Shown: positions 1 to 5,305 of the stretch, in pieces
Numbering within the stretch: the stretch's first letter is position 1
Layout: each line of letters begins with the position of its first letter
NCBI GenBank assembly: GCA_013298415.1
Contig: JAAFHN010000159.1
Location: forward strand, 1-6,377
Direction: 5' to 3'
Length of the DNA: 6,377 nucleotides
DNA from: Comamonadaceae bacterium
Lineage (GTDB): Bacteria > Pseudomonadota > Gammaproteobacteria > Burkholderiales > Burkholderiaceae_C
Notes under the pieces: generated by a model
What the model was told of the DNA's origin: nothing
What the model saw: the letters and a program-made list of their open reading frames with translations, nothing else
Database searches by the model: none
Made by a program: the position numbers and the translations under genes

Positions 1-62
1 GGGGATTGGGCAAGCGCTGCGCTGGTGGCGAGGGCAAGGAGCAGAGGAATGATGGGTTTCAT
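1..62 (-). CDS. N-terminus of an exported protein (partial, signal peptide only)
   Basis: The reverse strand from an ATG at 62 reads MKPIIPLLLALATSAALA followed by Gln-Ser-Pro and runs off the left edge. It has a short basic N-terminus, a hydrophobic core and an Ala-Leu-Ala cleavage site before Gln, which is a textbook Sec signal peptide, so the product is probably periplasmic or outer-membrane. No Shine-Dalgarno sequence is obvious upstream of the ATG. It lies downstream of the maleate isomerase on the same strand, but a palindromic repeat of about 180 bases separates them, so co-transcription is doubtful. A periplasmic solute-binding protein for a dicarboxylate would suit the neighbourhood, but nothing in the 20 visible residues identifies the family. 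Confidence 0.6.
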   Translation of the reverse strand, partial: MKPIIPLLLALATSAALAQS

Positions 63-100
63 GGTTTGAACGATGTTTTCAAAAATGTTAGCAACAAGTG

Positions 101-123
101 CTTAGTTCACCAGGACAGTGGCG
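101..123 (+). repeat. Short dispersed motif, copy 1 (core TTCACCAGGACAGTGG)
   Basis: A 23-base motif agrees at 21 of 23 positions with the reverse complement of 3663-3685. The core TTCACCAGGACAGTGG (106-121) is identical in both. Here it overlaps the left edge of the larger palindromic repeat, and its GACAGTG end is also present at the left edge of the second large repeat (2099-2105). It is probably an intergenic dispersed element. Its role is unknown. Confidence 0.5.
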
Positions 124-297
124 GTAAATGACCTGACTCGGACCATGCCTCAGCCAGCGACTATCTCCGTTCGCCCTGATCCTTCGATACCTCAGGACAG
201 GGTACGTGCCGTATCGAAGGGCCTAGGGGAAGGCTTCGATACCTCAGCCCGAACGGGGTGGGTTCATCTGAGGCACGATCCTAATCAGGGTAAATGA
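114..297. repeat. Nested palindromic intergenic repeat, copy A
   Basis: This is a large imperfect palindrome. The outer arms are 133-153 and 268-288 and match at 17 of 21 positions. The left arm contains GACCATGCCTCAG, identical to copy B at 2126-2138. Inside lies the CCGTTCGCCCTGA ... CTCAGCCCGAACGG core seen in many Burkholderiales intergenic repeats. The centre holds a perfect 10-base inverted repeat, CCTTCGATAC (181-190) and GTATCGAAGG (211-220), and CTTCGATACCTCAG occurs twice as a direct repeat (182-195 and 234-247), suggesting internal duplication. It has no coding potential. It lies between the maleate isomerase 3' end and the signal-peptide gene. It resembles REP/MITE-like non-autonomous elements, and could also act as a transcriptional barrier. 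Confidence 0.75.
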
Positions 298-301
298 CTT
301 G

Positions 302-342
302 AAAAAATGGTTTGAAAAGGCCTAGAAGCGGCTTCAGTAGCC
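302..342 (-). terminator. Weak candidate terminator after maleate isomerase
   Basis: Just past the isomerase stop codon, the minus-strand transcript can form GGC/GCC outer pairs and a GAAG/CTTC inner stem around a 3-base loop, with an internal mismatch loop (319-342). TTTT follows directly, with a second T run about ten bases later (302-307). The stem is short and interrupted, so this is only a possible rho-independent terminator. Confidence 0.25.
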
Positions 343-345
343 TCT

Positions 346-1098
346 TCAGTAACGCCCAGACAGCAGCGCGCCGGCATTGGGCACCTTTCCGGCCAGTCCA
401 AGGCTCCTCAACATCGCCCAGGTGGTGGCCGTGGCCCCGGTGACGACGGGCAGGCCGCTTGCGTCTTCGATCATCGCAACCGAGGCAAGCGATGGCATTT
501 GCACGCAGGCTGAGGCCACGATGGCATCTGCGCCGCGCACGTTGAGCCGCTTCCACAAGTTGGCTGGGTTTTTGGGATCGAGCCTGCCGACTGCGAGGTT
601 GTCGTCGATTTCCAGCGAGAGGCTGTCGATCACTTCGATGCCTTCATGACCCAAATAGTCGATCACGGTTTGCGTGAGGGGCCGCATGTAGGGCGTGATG
701 ATGCTTACCCGCCAGGCTTTCATCGCCTGCAGGCCTTCCACCAAGGCCCCGGCGCTGCTCACCAGCGGCGTGGCTCCACCGCCTGAGTTCGCCACAGCTT
801 GCAGCCTGGCCTGGGCGCTGCGGTGATAGCCCTTGCCTTGGCTCATGATGGCCACCAAGCAGGCATAGCCCATCACCTCCACCTGCGCGTCTGAAAGCTC
901 CACTGCACAGCGGTCGGATTCTTTATCCATCGCAGCAAGCTGGGCCTTGCTCACGGTCTGCATGCGCATGCGGCTCGCGTGGAAGCTGAAGCGATCCGGC
1001 AACATGAGCTCGCGATCGCGCAGCATGGCCGGAATTTCGGTTTCCATCGTGGTGTTGCTGCTGGGCACGATGAGGCCGATGCGGTGGGTAGTCTTCAT
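346..1098 (-). CDS. maiA: Maleate cis-trans isomerase
   Basis: The cytoplasmic enzyme converts maleate to fumarate without a cofactor, the last step of the nicotinate (maleamate) route and of other maleate-forming pathways. The 250-residue length is normal for the family. Visible hallmarks are the N-terminal RIGLIVPSSNTTMETEIPAM stretch with Asn15; Cys80 in MGYACLVAI; Tyr137 in TPYMRP; Asn167 in DDNLAVG; and Cys198 in SACVQMPS. The two cysteines are 118 residues apart, the spacing of the catalytic cysteines in characterised maleate isomerases, and the Asn/Tyr residues match the substrate-binding positions. This separates it from generic Asp/Glu racemases and arylmalonate decarboxylases of the same superfamily. 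The ATG at 1098 opens the conserved N-terminus but lacks a clear Shine-Dalgarno. It is divergent from a LysR-type gene 75 bases away, its probable regulator. No other nicotinate-pathway gene is in view, so the source of maleate is unknown. The symbol nicE is also used. Confidence 0.92.
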   Translation of the reverse strand: MKTTHRIGLIVPSSNTTMETEIPAMLRDRELMLPDRFSFHASRMRMQTVSKAQLAAMDKESDRCAVELSDAQVEVMGYACLVAIMSQGKGYHRSAQARLQAVANSGGGATPLVSSAGALVEGLQAMKAWRVSIITPYMRPLTQTVIDYLGHEGIEVIDSLSLEIDDNLAVGRLDPKNPANLWKRLNVRGADAIVASACVQMPSLASVAMIEDASGLPVVTGATATTWAMLRSLGLAGKVPNAGALLSGRY

Positions 1099-1112
1099 GC
1101 GGCGAGATCGTA

Positions 1113-1129
1113 TGCATGCTCATCATGCA
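1113..1129. promoter_or_regulatory. Inverted repeat TGCATG-N5-CATGCA in divergent spacer
   Basis: A perfect 6-base inverted repeat with a 5-base spacer lies 15 bases upstream of the maleate isomerase start. It contains T-N11-A pairs (for example 1117 and 1129), the minimal LysR-type binding pattern. Its position near the isomerase promoter suits an activation or repression site for the divergent regulator. Short palindromes do occur by chance, so the assignment is tentative. Confidence 0.3.
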
Positions 1130-1147
1130 AGGCCAATACATAATTTC

Positions 1148-1171
1148 ATCTGATTCATCTAAAAATCAGAT
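1148..1171. promoter_or_regulatory. Probable LysR-type operator ATCTGATT-N8-AATCAGAT
   Basis: A perfect 8-base inverted repeat with an 8-base spacer ends two bases before the LysR-type start codon. A 7-base direct repeat, TTCATCT (1145-1151 and 1154-1160), overlaps it. LysR-type regulators usually bind interrupted palindromes in the spacer between themselves and a divergent target, and often repress their own gene. Bound protein here would cover the regulator's own start region, which fits autorepression. The tract is AT-rich against a GC-rich background. Confidence 0.5.
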
Positions 1172-1173
1172 CA

Positions 1174-2076
1174 ATGGACATCCGCCAACTGCGCTACTTC
1201 GTGGCTCTTGCCGAGGAATTGAGCTTCACCCGCGCCGCTGCGCGCTTGCACCTGAGCCAGCCGCCGCTGAGCTATCACATCGCCGCGCTGGAAGACGAGC
1301 TGGACGTGCGTCTTTTTGAGCGCACCTCGCGCAGCGTGGCGCTCACCGATGCGGGCCGGGCGCTGCTGGGGCATGCCAGGGCGATCTTGGGCCGCCTGGT
1401 GGAGGCGCGCGAACACGTGCAGGCACTTGGCCGAGGCTTGGCGGGCCAGGTGCGCATGGGTTTGTCGGGCTCGCATTTTTTGGGGCCGCTGCCTGCGCGC
1501 CTGCAAGCCTTTCGCGCAGCGCGGCCAGAGGTGGAAGTGTTGCTCTTTGAAATGGCCCCCGCCGAGCAGCTGAATGCGCTGCGATCCGGCCAAATTGACC
1601 TGTGCCTGGCCCGCATGCCTGCGCATGCCGCCGATTTGCAGGCCACGCTGCTTTGGGCCGATACGGTGGCGCTTGCTGTGCCGCTTTCGCATCCGCTCGC
1701 AGGCCGCGCCAGCGTGGAGGTGGCGGATTTGCGCAACCAAGATTTCGTGATGCTCAAGCGCGATTCAAGCCGATTCGCCAAGCGCAGCCTGCAAGCCTGC
1801 GTGGACGCAGGCTTTGCGCCCAAAGTGGTGCAAGAAGTGGTGGAAGTGCCCGCCATGCTGAACCTGGTGGCCGCAGGCCTTGGCATCGCCTTCACGCCCA
1901 AAAGCCTTGCCGAGCAGCGCGCCGATGCCGTGCGCGTGGTGGAGCTGCGCCTGGGTGAGCAAGAAGCCGACTGGAGCGGCGATGTGTATTTGCTGGCCCC
2001 GCAGGAGGCGGGGAACGCGGCGGCAAAGGCGTTTGCGCTGGCTCTGTTCGCAATCGATCCACTCACAAAAGAATAG
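1174..2076 (+). CDS. LysR-type transcriptional regulator, probably controlling maleate isomerase
   Basis: This 300-residue protein has the full LysR architecture. A winged helix-turn-helix covers about residues 1-60 (MDIRQLRYFVALAEE, the helix-turn-helix AAARLHLSQPPLSYHIAALE, then VRLFERTSRSVALTDAG). A linker helix spans about 61-88, and a two-lobed effector-binding domain about 91-295. The N-terminus most resembles regulators of the CatM/BenM group that control aromatic and dicarboxylate catabolism. The effector cannot be read from the sequence; maleate or a precursor is a guess from the divergent isomerase. No Shine-Dalgarno precedes the ATG, and the region just upstream is taken up by the inverted repeat at 1148-1171. 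The start is nevertheless firm because the conserved family N-terminus begins there. The 3' end faces the nucleotidyltransferase gene convergently, with a palindromic repeat between them. Confidence 0.95.
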   Translation: MDIRQLRYFVALAEELSFTRAAARLHLSQPPLSYHIAALEDELDVRLFERTSRSVALTDAGRALLGHARAILGRLVEAREHVQALGRGLAGQVRMGLSGSHFLGPLPARLQAFRAARPEVEVLLFEMAPAEQLNALRSGQIDLCLARMPAHAADLQATLLWADTVALAVPLSHPLAGRASVEVADLRNQDFVMLKRDSSRFAKRSLQACVDAGFAPKVVQEVVEVPAMLNLVAAGLGIAFTPKSLAEQRADAVRVVELRLGEQEADWSGDVYLLAPQEAGNAAAKAFALALFAIDPLTKE

Positions 2077-2098
2077 CAACAAATGCAATAAATACTAT

Positions 2099-2245
2099 GA
2101 CAGTGCTGGGAAACCGCCTGATTAGGACCATGCCTCAGATACAAACCCGTTCGCCCTGAGCTTGGTCGTTGGGCATCGCCAGGGGCTTCGACAGGCTCAG
2201 CCCGAACGGACGGGTTGGCGCATCTGCGGTATGGTCTTAATCCGG
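2099..2245. repeat. Nested palindromic intergenic repeat, copy B
   Basis: The outer arms 2117-2140 and 2222-2245 are complementary at 20 of 24 positions. An inner pair, 2147-2161 and 2195-2209, matches at 13 of 15 and carries the CGTTCGCCCTGAGC / GCTCAGCCCGAACG core. The left edge shares GACAGTG and GACCATGCCTCAG with copy A (114-153), and the right edge aligns in the same orientation with the right edge of copy A, so the two belong to one family. The centres differ, and copy A carries extra duplicated sequence there. The repeat fills most of the gap between the convergent regulator and nucleotidyltransferase genes, where its hairpin could help end transcription from both sides. Confidence 0.75.
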
Positions 2246-2267
2246 GGAAAACGACCGAAAATGCCTC

Positions 2268-3335
2268 TTAAGCCAGCGGTACGAAGCCCGTGCGGGCGCA
2301 CCAGGCATCGAATGTGGGGCGCAGGTCGGCGGGGAGGTCCAGGACGAAGTCGATGTTGAGTGGGTAGCTCGATTGCATTCGGTGTTGCACCGCTGCCATC
2401 AGCACAGCGCCTTGGCGAAGGTCTTTGTCTTTTTTGAATGGATTGCGCTCGGCTTTGTGGCCGAGCCAAAGCTTGTGCAGCGCCATGTAGCGCGGATCGG
2501 GCACAGCCAGTGCTGCGGCGTGGTTGTCGCTTGTGGCGATCACGATGCTGAGCGGCCGGCCCATCAGCAGCCACTCTTGCTCGGTGAGGGTTGCCATCGG
2601 ATCGAAGCCCTGGTTTTGTGGCACAGGGTGCGTGCTGGGAGCGGCCAAAAGCTCTACCTCGTAGTTGGCAGCGTTCAGCGCCTGGTAGGGCTTGCGGGGG
2701 TTGATGCGGTAGGTTTTGTCGACCGTGCGCAGGGCCTTGAGCAGCGATGTGCGCTGGGCTGCGGGCGGTGCGCCAGCCGCAGCGCTGGGTGGCATCAAGG
2801 CGAGCGCGGCTTTGGTGTCGCGGCACCAGGTGAGGTCAAAGTCTTCGGTGCTTTCCGCGCCAGTGGGAAATCGCGCGCCGCAAGCCATCTCGTAGGCCAA
2901 AAAAGCATTGGTGCCGACCAGCAGCACATCGGTGCCCAGCAGGTCATTCAAATCAAGCGCTCTGAGGATTCGGCCAGGTTGCTCGGGCAAAACGGGCAGG
3001 CGCAGCGCACGCGTGCGCGCCAGCCGAGATCGCTCGTTCACTTGTGCCGCGATGCTCTTGCGGCGGATTTCTGCAGCGGCCTTGGCTTCGGTGAATTGCT
3101 CGAACGCGGCTTCGGTTTCGGCAGACCTCGCCCCGTGGCTGGACGTCGTTTTGCCATCGGCGCTTTTGCTGGTGAGGTATTCGTAGGGCGGCTTTTGCGC
3201 CCAAAACATCGTGGAAGGCAGCGCCAGGTGCTCACGCTCCGCATCGAGCCAAGCGCTGTAGCTTTGTTCTAAATTGGCCGAGACGCGCTGCGCGTCAACA
3301 GAATAAGCAATGAAATCATGCGGCTGAAAAATCAT
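2268..3335 (-). CDS. Nucleotidyltransferase-fold protein, GSU2403 / NTP_transf_8 type
   Basis: This 355-residue protein has a polymerase-beta-like nucleotidyltransferase core in its middle. GTNAFLAYE (141-149) follows a hydrophobic strand. ESTEDFDL (161-168) supplies the two metal-binding carboxylates Asp165 and Asp167, and NYEVELL (224-230) a likely third, Glu228. The C-terminal part has the RYMALHKLWL helix (282-291) and the KKDKDLRQG segment (301-309) typical of the family's helical domain. The N-terminal 120 residues are charged and helical, and an Ala/Pro-rich insertion lies at about 182-194. It presumably transfers a nucleotide to an unknown target; some related folds act in toxin-antitoxin or defence modules, but no partner gene is visible here. 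Retention of the carboxylates suggests an active enzyme. No clear Shine-Dalgarno precedes the ATG at 3335. An AT-rich inverted repeat lies just upstream. Confidence 0.8.
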   Translation of the reverse strand: MIFQPHDFIAYSVDAQRVSANLEQSYSAWLDAEREHLALPSTMFWAQKPPYEYLTSKSADGKTTSSHGARSAETEAAFEQFTEAKAAAEIRRKSIAAQVNERSRLARTRALRLPVLPEQPGRILRALDLNDLLGTDVLLVGTNAFLAYEMACGARFPTGAESTEDFDLTWCRDTKAALALMPPSAAAGAPPAAQRTSLLKALRTVDKTYRINPRKPYQALNAANYEVELLAAPSTHPVPQNQGFDPMATLTEQEWLLMGRPLSIVIATSDNHAAALAVPDPRYMALHKLWLGHKAERNPFKKDKDLRQGAVLMAAVQHRMQSSYPLNIDFVLDLPADLRPTFDAWCARTGFVPLA

Positions 3336-3354
3336 AAGCCACTGATTTTAATGA

Positions 3355-3397
3355 ATTTCTACCTACATTTGAAAAAATATAAAAAACAGGTAGAAAT
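3355..3397. promoter_or_regulatory. AT-rich inverted repeat ATTTCTACCT-N23-AGGTAGAAAT
   Basis: A perfect 10-base inverted repeat flanks a 23-base A/T-rich spacer. It occupies most of the gap between the DUF1653 stop codon and the nucleotidyltransferase start, ending 19 bases before the latter. The half-site centres are 33 bases apart, about three helical turns, as expected for a dimeric or looping DNA-binding protein contacting one face. No T run follows the right arm on either strand and the arms are not GC-rich, so a classical intrinsic terminator is unlikely. I read it as a candidate operator/promoter region for the nucleotidyltransferase. The binding protein is unknown. Confidence 0.45.
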
Positions 3398-3633
3398 CAC
3401 TCTCCCACCCAAGCAAACCGCTCCACTTCCCGCCCATCCACCATCACCCGCTCACTCCACATGCCCGCAGGCCGCACCCAGAGCGTGGAGCCTTCGTAGA
3501 GCGGTTGATACAGCACCATCGGCTCCAGCGTTTCGCTGTGGCGCACCACATCGAGCAGCCGGTAATCGTTGCCCTTGTAGTGGCGGTAGCGGCCTGGTTT
3601 GAATGTGGGCAGTGCTGGGAGGTCGTTTTGCAT
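3397..3633 (-). CDS. Small DUF1653 domain protein
   Basis: This 78-residue soluble protein consists almost entirely of one DUF1653 domain: PGRYRHYKGNDYRLLDVVRH (from about residue 13), then HSETLEPMVLYQPLY, LWVRPAGMW and a C-terminal VERFAWVGE. The family is widespread and small and has no established function. The open frame continues upstream to the fumarase stop codon. I chose the ATG at 3633 because it lies shortly before the conserved domain and the DNA above it holds a dispersed repeat and a hairpin. An in-frame GTG at 3663 has AGGA seven bases upstream and would add ten residues; it cannot be excluded. The gene follows fumarase on the same strand about 105 bases downstream and may be transcribed with it. 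Confidence 0.8.
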   Translation of the reverse strand: MQNDLPALPTFKPGRYRHYKGNDYRLLDVVRHSETLEPMVLYQPLYEGSTLWVRPAGMWSERVMVDGREVERFAWVGE

Positions 3634-3662
3634 GTTTGGAGGGCAGATTTGATGAAAAATCA

Positions 3663-3685
3663 CCCCACTGTCCTGGTGAAATAAG
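3663..3685 (-). repeat. Short dispersed motif, copy 2 (core TTCACCAGGACAGTGG)
   Basis: On the minus strand this matches 101-123 at 21 of 23 positions, with the 16-base core identical. Here it stands alone, without the large palindrome that adjoins copy 1. It sits upstream of the DUF1653 start, and its AGGA could serve as a Shine-Dalgarno for the alternative GTG start at 3663. Confidence 0.5.
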
Positions 3686-3722
3686 TATCTGTCGCTATCA
3701 AAAAAGGAGTTATTCGACATCA

Positions 3723-3736
3723 GCCGCTGAGGCGGC
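3723..3736 (-). terminator. Hairpin just after fumarase, weak terminator candidate
   Basis: A GC-only 5-base stem, GCCGC/GCGGC, with a 4-base loop begins two bases past the fumarase stop codon. On the minus strand a six-T run follows about 17 bases later, further away than in a standard intrinsic terminator. It may attenuate transcription into the DUF1653 gene or simply stabilise the fumarase mRNA end. Confidence 0.3.
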
Positions 3737-3738
3737 AA

Positions 3739-5286
3739 TCAGCCCGCAGCAACGGCAATGCCTTTGAATTCACCACTTGCAATGCGCTTTTGCCACTCGG
3801 CTGGGCCGGTGATGTGGGCGCTGGTGCCGCTTGAGTCGACGGCAACCGTCACAGGCATGTCCACCAAGTCGAACTCGTAGATGGCTTCCATGCCGAGATC
3901 GGCAAAGCCCAGCACTTTTGCGCCTTTGATGGCTTTGGAAACCAGGTAGGCCGCGCCGCCCACGCCCATCAAGTAGGCGCTTTTGTGCTTTTTGATGGCT
4001 TCAATGGCCACAGGCCCGCGTTCGGCTTTGCCGATCATGGCGATCAAGCCGGTTTCGGCCAGCATCATTTCGGTGAACTTGTCCATGCGCGTGGCAGTCG
4101 TGGGGCCCGCTGGGCCAACGACTTCATCGCGCACGGGGTCAACGGGGCCGACGTAATAAATCACGCGGTTGGTGAAGTCCACGGGCAGCTTTTCACCCTT
4201 GGCGAGCATGTCTTGAATGCGTTTGTGCGCGGCATCTCGGCCTGTGAGCATCTTGCCGTTGAGCAGCAGCGTATCCCCCGGATTCCAGCTCGCAACTTCG
4301 GCCTTGGTCAGCGCGTTCAAGTCCACGCGCTTGGACTTTTTCACGTCTGGCGTCCAGTTCACGTTGGGCCACAAGTCGAGGCTGGGGGCGTCCAAATAGA
4401 CGGGGCCAGACCCGTCCATCACCAGGTGCGCATGGCGGGTTGCCGCGCAGTTGGGGATCATCGCCACGGGCTTGCTGGCCGCGTGGGTGGGGTACATCGC
4501 AATCTTCACGTCGAGCACGGTGGTCAAGCCGCCCAAGCCTTGTGCGCCGATGCCGAGGTTGTTCACCTTTTCAAACAACTCCAATCGCAGCTCTTCGGTC
4601 TGCGTGAGTGTTGTGCCGCTGCTGGCCTTGGCTTGCAGCTCGTACATGTCGATGTCTTCCATGAGCGACTCTTTGGCAAGCAGCATGGCTTTTTCAGCCG
4701 TGCCGCCAATGCCAATGCCCAGCATGCCGGGCGGGCACCAGCCCGCGCCCATGAGCGGCACAGTTTTCACAACCCAGTCGACCAAGCTGTCGCTGGGGTT
4801 GAGCATCACAAACTTGGTTTTGTTTTCACTGCCGCCGCCCTTGGCTGCGACGGTGATGTCGAGCTTGTCGCCAGACACCAACTGCACGTTGATCACCGCA
4901 GGCGTGTTGTCTTTGGTGTTTTTGCGGGCGAAGTGCGGATCGGCCACCACGCTTGCGCGAAGCGTGTTGTCGGGGTGCAAATAGCCGCGCCGCACGCCTT
5001 CATTGATGGTGGCTTCCAAGTCATCAATGCCCTCAAAGCGCACGCACATGCCCACCTTCAAAAACACATTCACGATGCCGGTGTCTTGGCAAATCGGGCG
5101 GTGGCCTTCCGCGCTCATGCGGCTGTTGGTCAAGATCTGCGCAATCGCGTCCTTGGCTGCAGGGCTTTGCTCCCGCTCGTAGGCGCGGGCGAGGTGGGCG
5201 ATGTAGTCGGTGGGGTGGTAGTAGCTGATGAACTGAATGGCGCCGGCAATCGTCTCAATCAGGTCTTGGGCTTTGATGGTGGTCAT
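3739..5286 (-). CDS. Fumarate hydratase, class I ([4Fe-4S], single chain)
   Basis: This is the cytoplasmic TCA-cycle enzyme that reversibly hydrates fumarate to L-malate. The 515 residues cover the whole single-chain class I architecture, with the alpha-type region first and the beta-type region at the C-terminus. Probable iron-sulfur ligands are Cys66 in RPICQDTG, Cys184 in GAGWCPPGMLG and Cys280 in PNCAATRH, with spacings close to those of characterised class I fumarases. C-terminal signatures include VGPAGPTTATRMD (389-401), MIGKAERGP (417-425) and SSGTSAH (485-491), which holds the conserved catalytic-region Thr. The frame opens 16 codons earlier, but the ATG at 5286 has GGAG six bases upstream, matches the family N-terminus and avoids overlap with the preceding gene. 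That gene, a UPF0114 membrane protein, ends only 19 bases upstream, so the two are probably co-transcribed. The cluster makes the enzyme oxygen-sensitive in principle. Confidence 0.95.
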   Translation of the reverse strand: MTTIKAQDLIETIAGAIQFISYYHPTDYIAHLARAYEREQSPAAKDAIAQILTNSRMSAEGHRPICQDTGIVNVFLKVGMCVRFEGIDDLEATINEGVRRGYLHPDNTLRASVVADPHFARKNTKDNTPAVINVQLVSGDKLDITVAAKGGGSENKTKFVMLNPSDSLVDWVVKTVPLMGAGWCPPGMLGIGIGGTAEKAMLLAKESLMEDIDMYELQAKASSGTTLTQTEELRLELFEKVNNLGIGAQGLGGLTTVLDVKIAMYPTHAASKPVAMIPNCAATRHAHLVMDGSGPVYLDAPSLDLWPNVNWTPDVKKSKRVDLNALTKAEVASWNPGDTLLLNGKMLTGRDAAHKRIQDMLAKGEKLPVDFTNRVIYYVGPVDPVRDEVVGPAGPTTATRMDKFTEMMLAETGLIAMIGKAERGPVAIEAIKKHKSAYLMGVGGAAYLVSKAIKGAKVLGFADLGMEAIYEFDLVDMPVTVAVDSSGTSAHITGPAEWQKRIASGEFKGIAVAAG

Positions 5287-5305
5287 GAGGGGCTCCGGGC
5301 TGGGT

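Noticed and set aside
61..316. Direct repeat ATGGTTTGAA at 61-70 and 307-316, considered as attachment-site or target-duplication sequence around repeat copy A
   Set aside because: Only ten bases match, the ends do not coincide with the repeat boundaries, and the first copy includes the start of the signal-peptide gene.
1275..2144. 289-codon minus-strand open frame opposite the LysR-type gene
   Set aside because: It is a Ser/Arg/Ala-rich shadow of a fully typical regulator and runs into the palindromic repeat.
2373..3272. 299-codon plus-strand open frame opposite the nucleotidyltransferase
   Set aside because: The minus-strand product carries clear family motifs; the plus-strand product has none and looks like compositional shadow.
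2268..3633. DUF1653 protein and nucleotidyltransferase as a toxin-antitoxin pair
   Set aside because: DUF1653 is a widespread small domain without antitoxin features. The genes are 61 bases apart with an operator-like repeat between them, and nothing in the sequence supports a pairing.
346..5286. A dedicated maleate-to-malate operon combining the isomerase and fumarase
   Set aside because: The two genes are separated by a convergent regulator, a repeat, the nucleotidyltransferase and DUF1653. Fumarase is a core TCA gene, so the metabolic link does not imply a shared unit.
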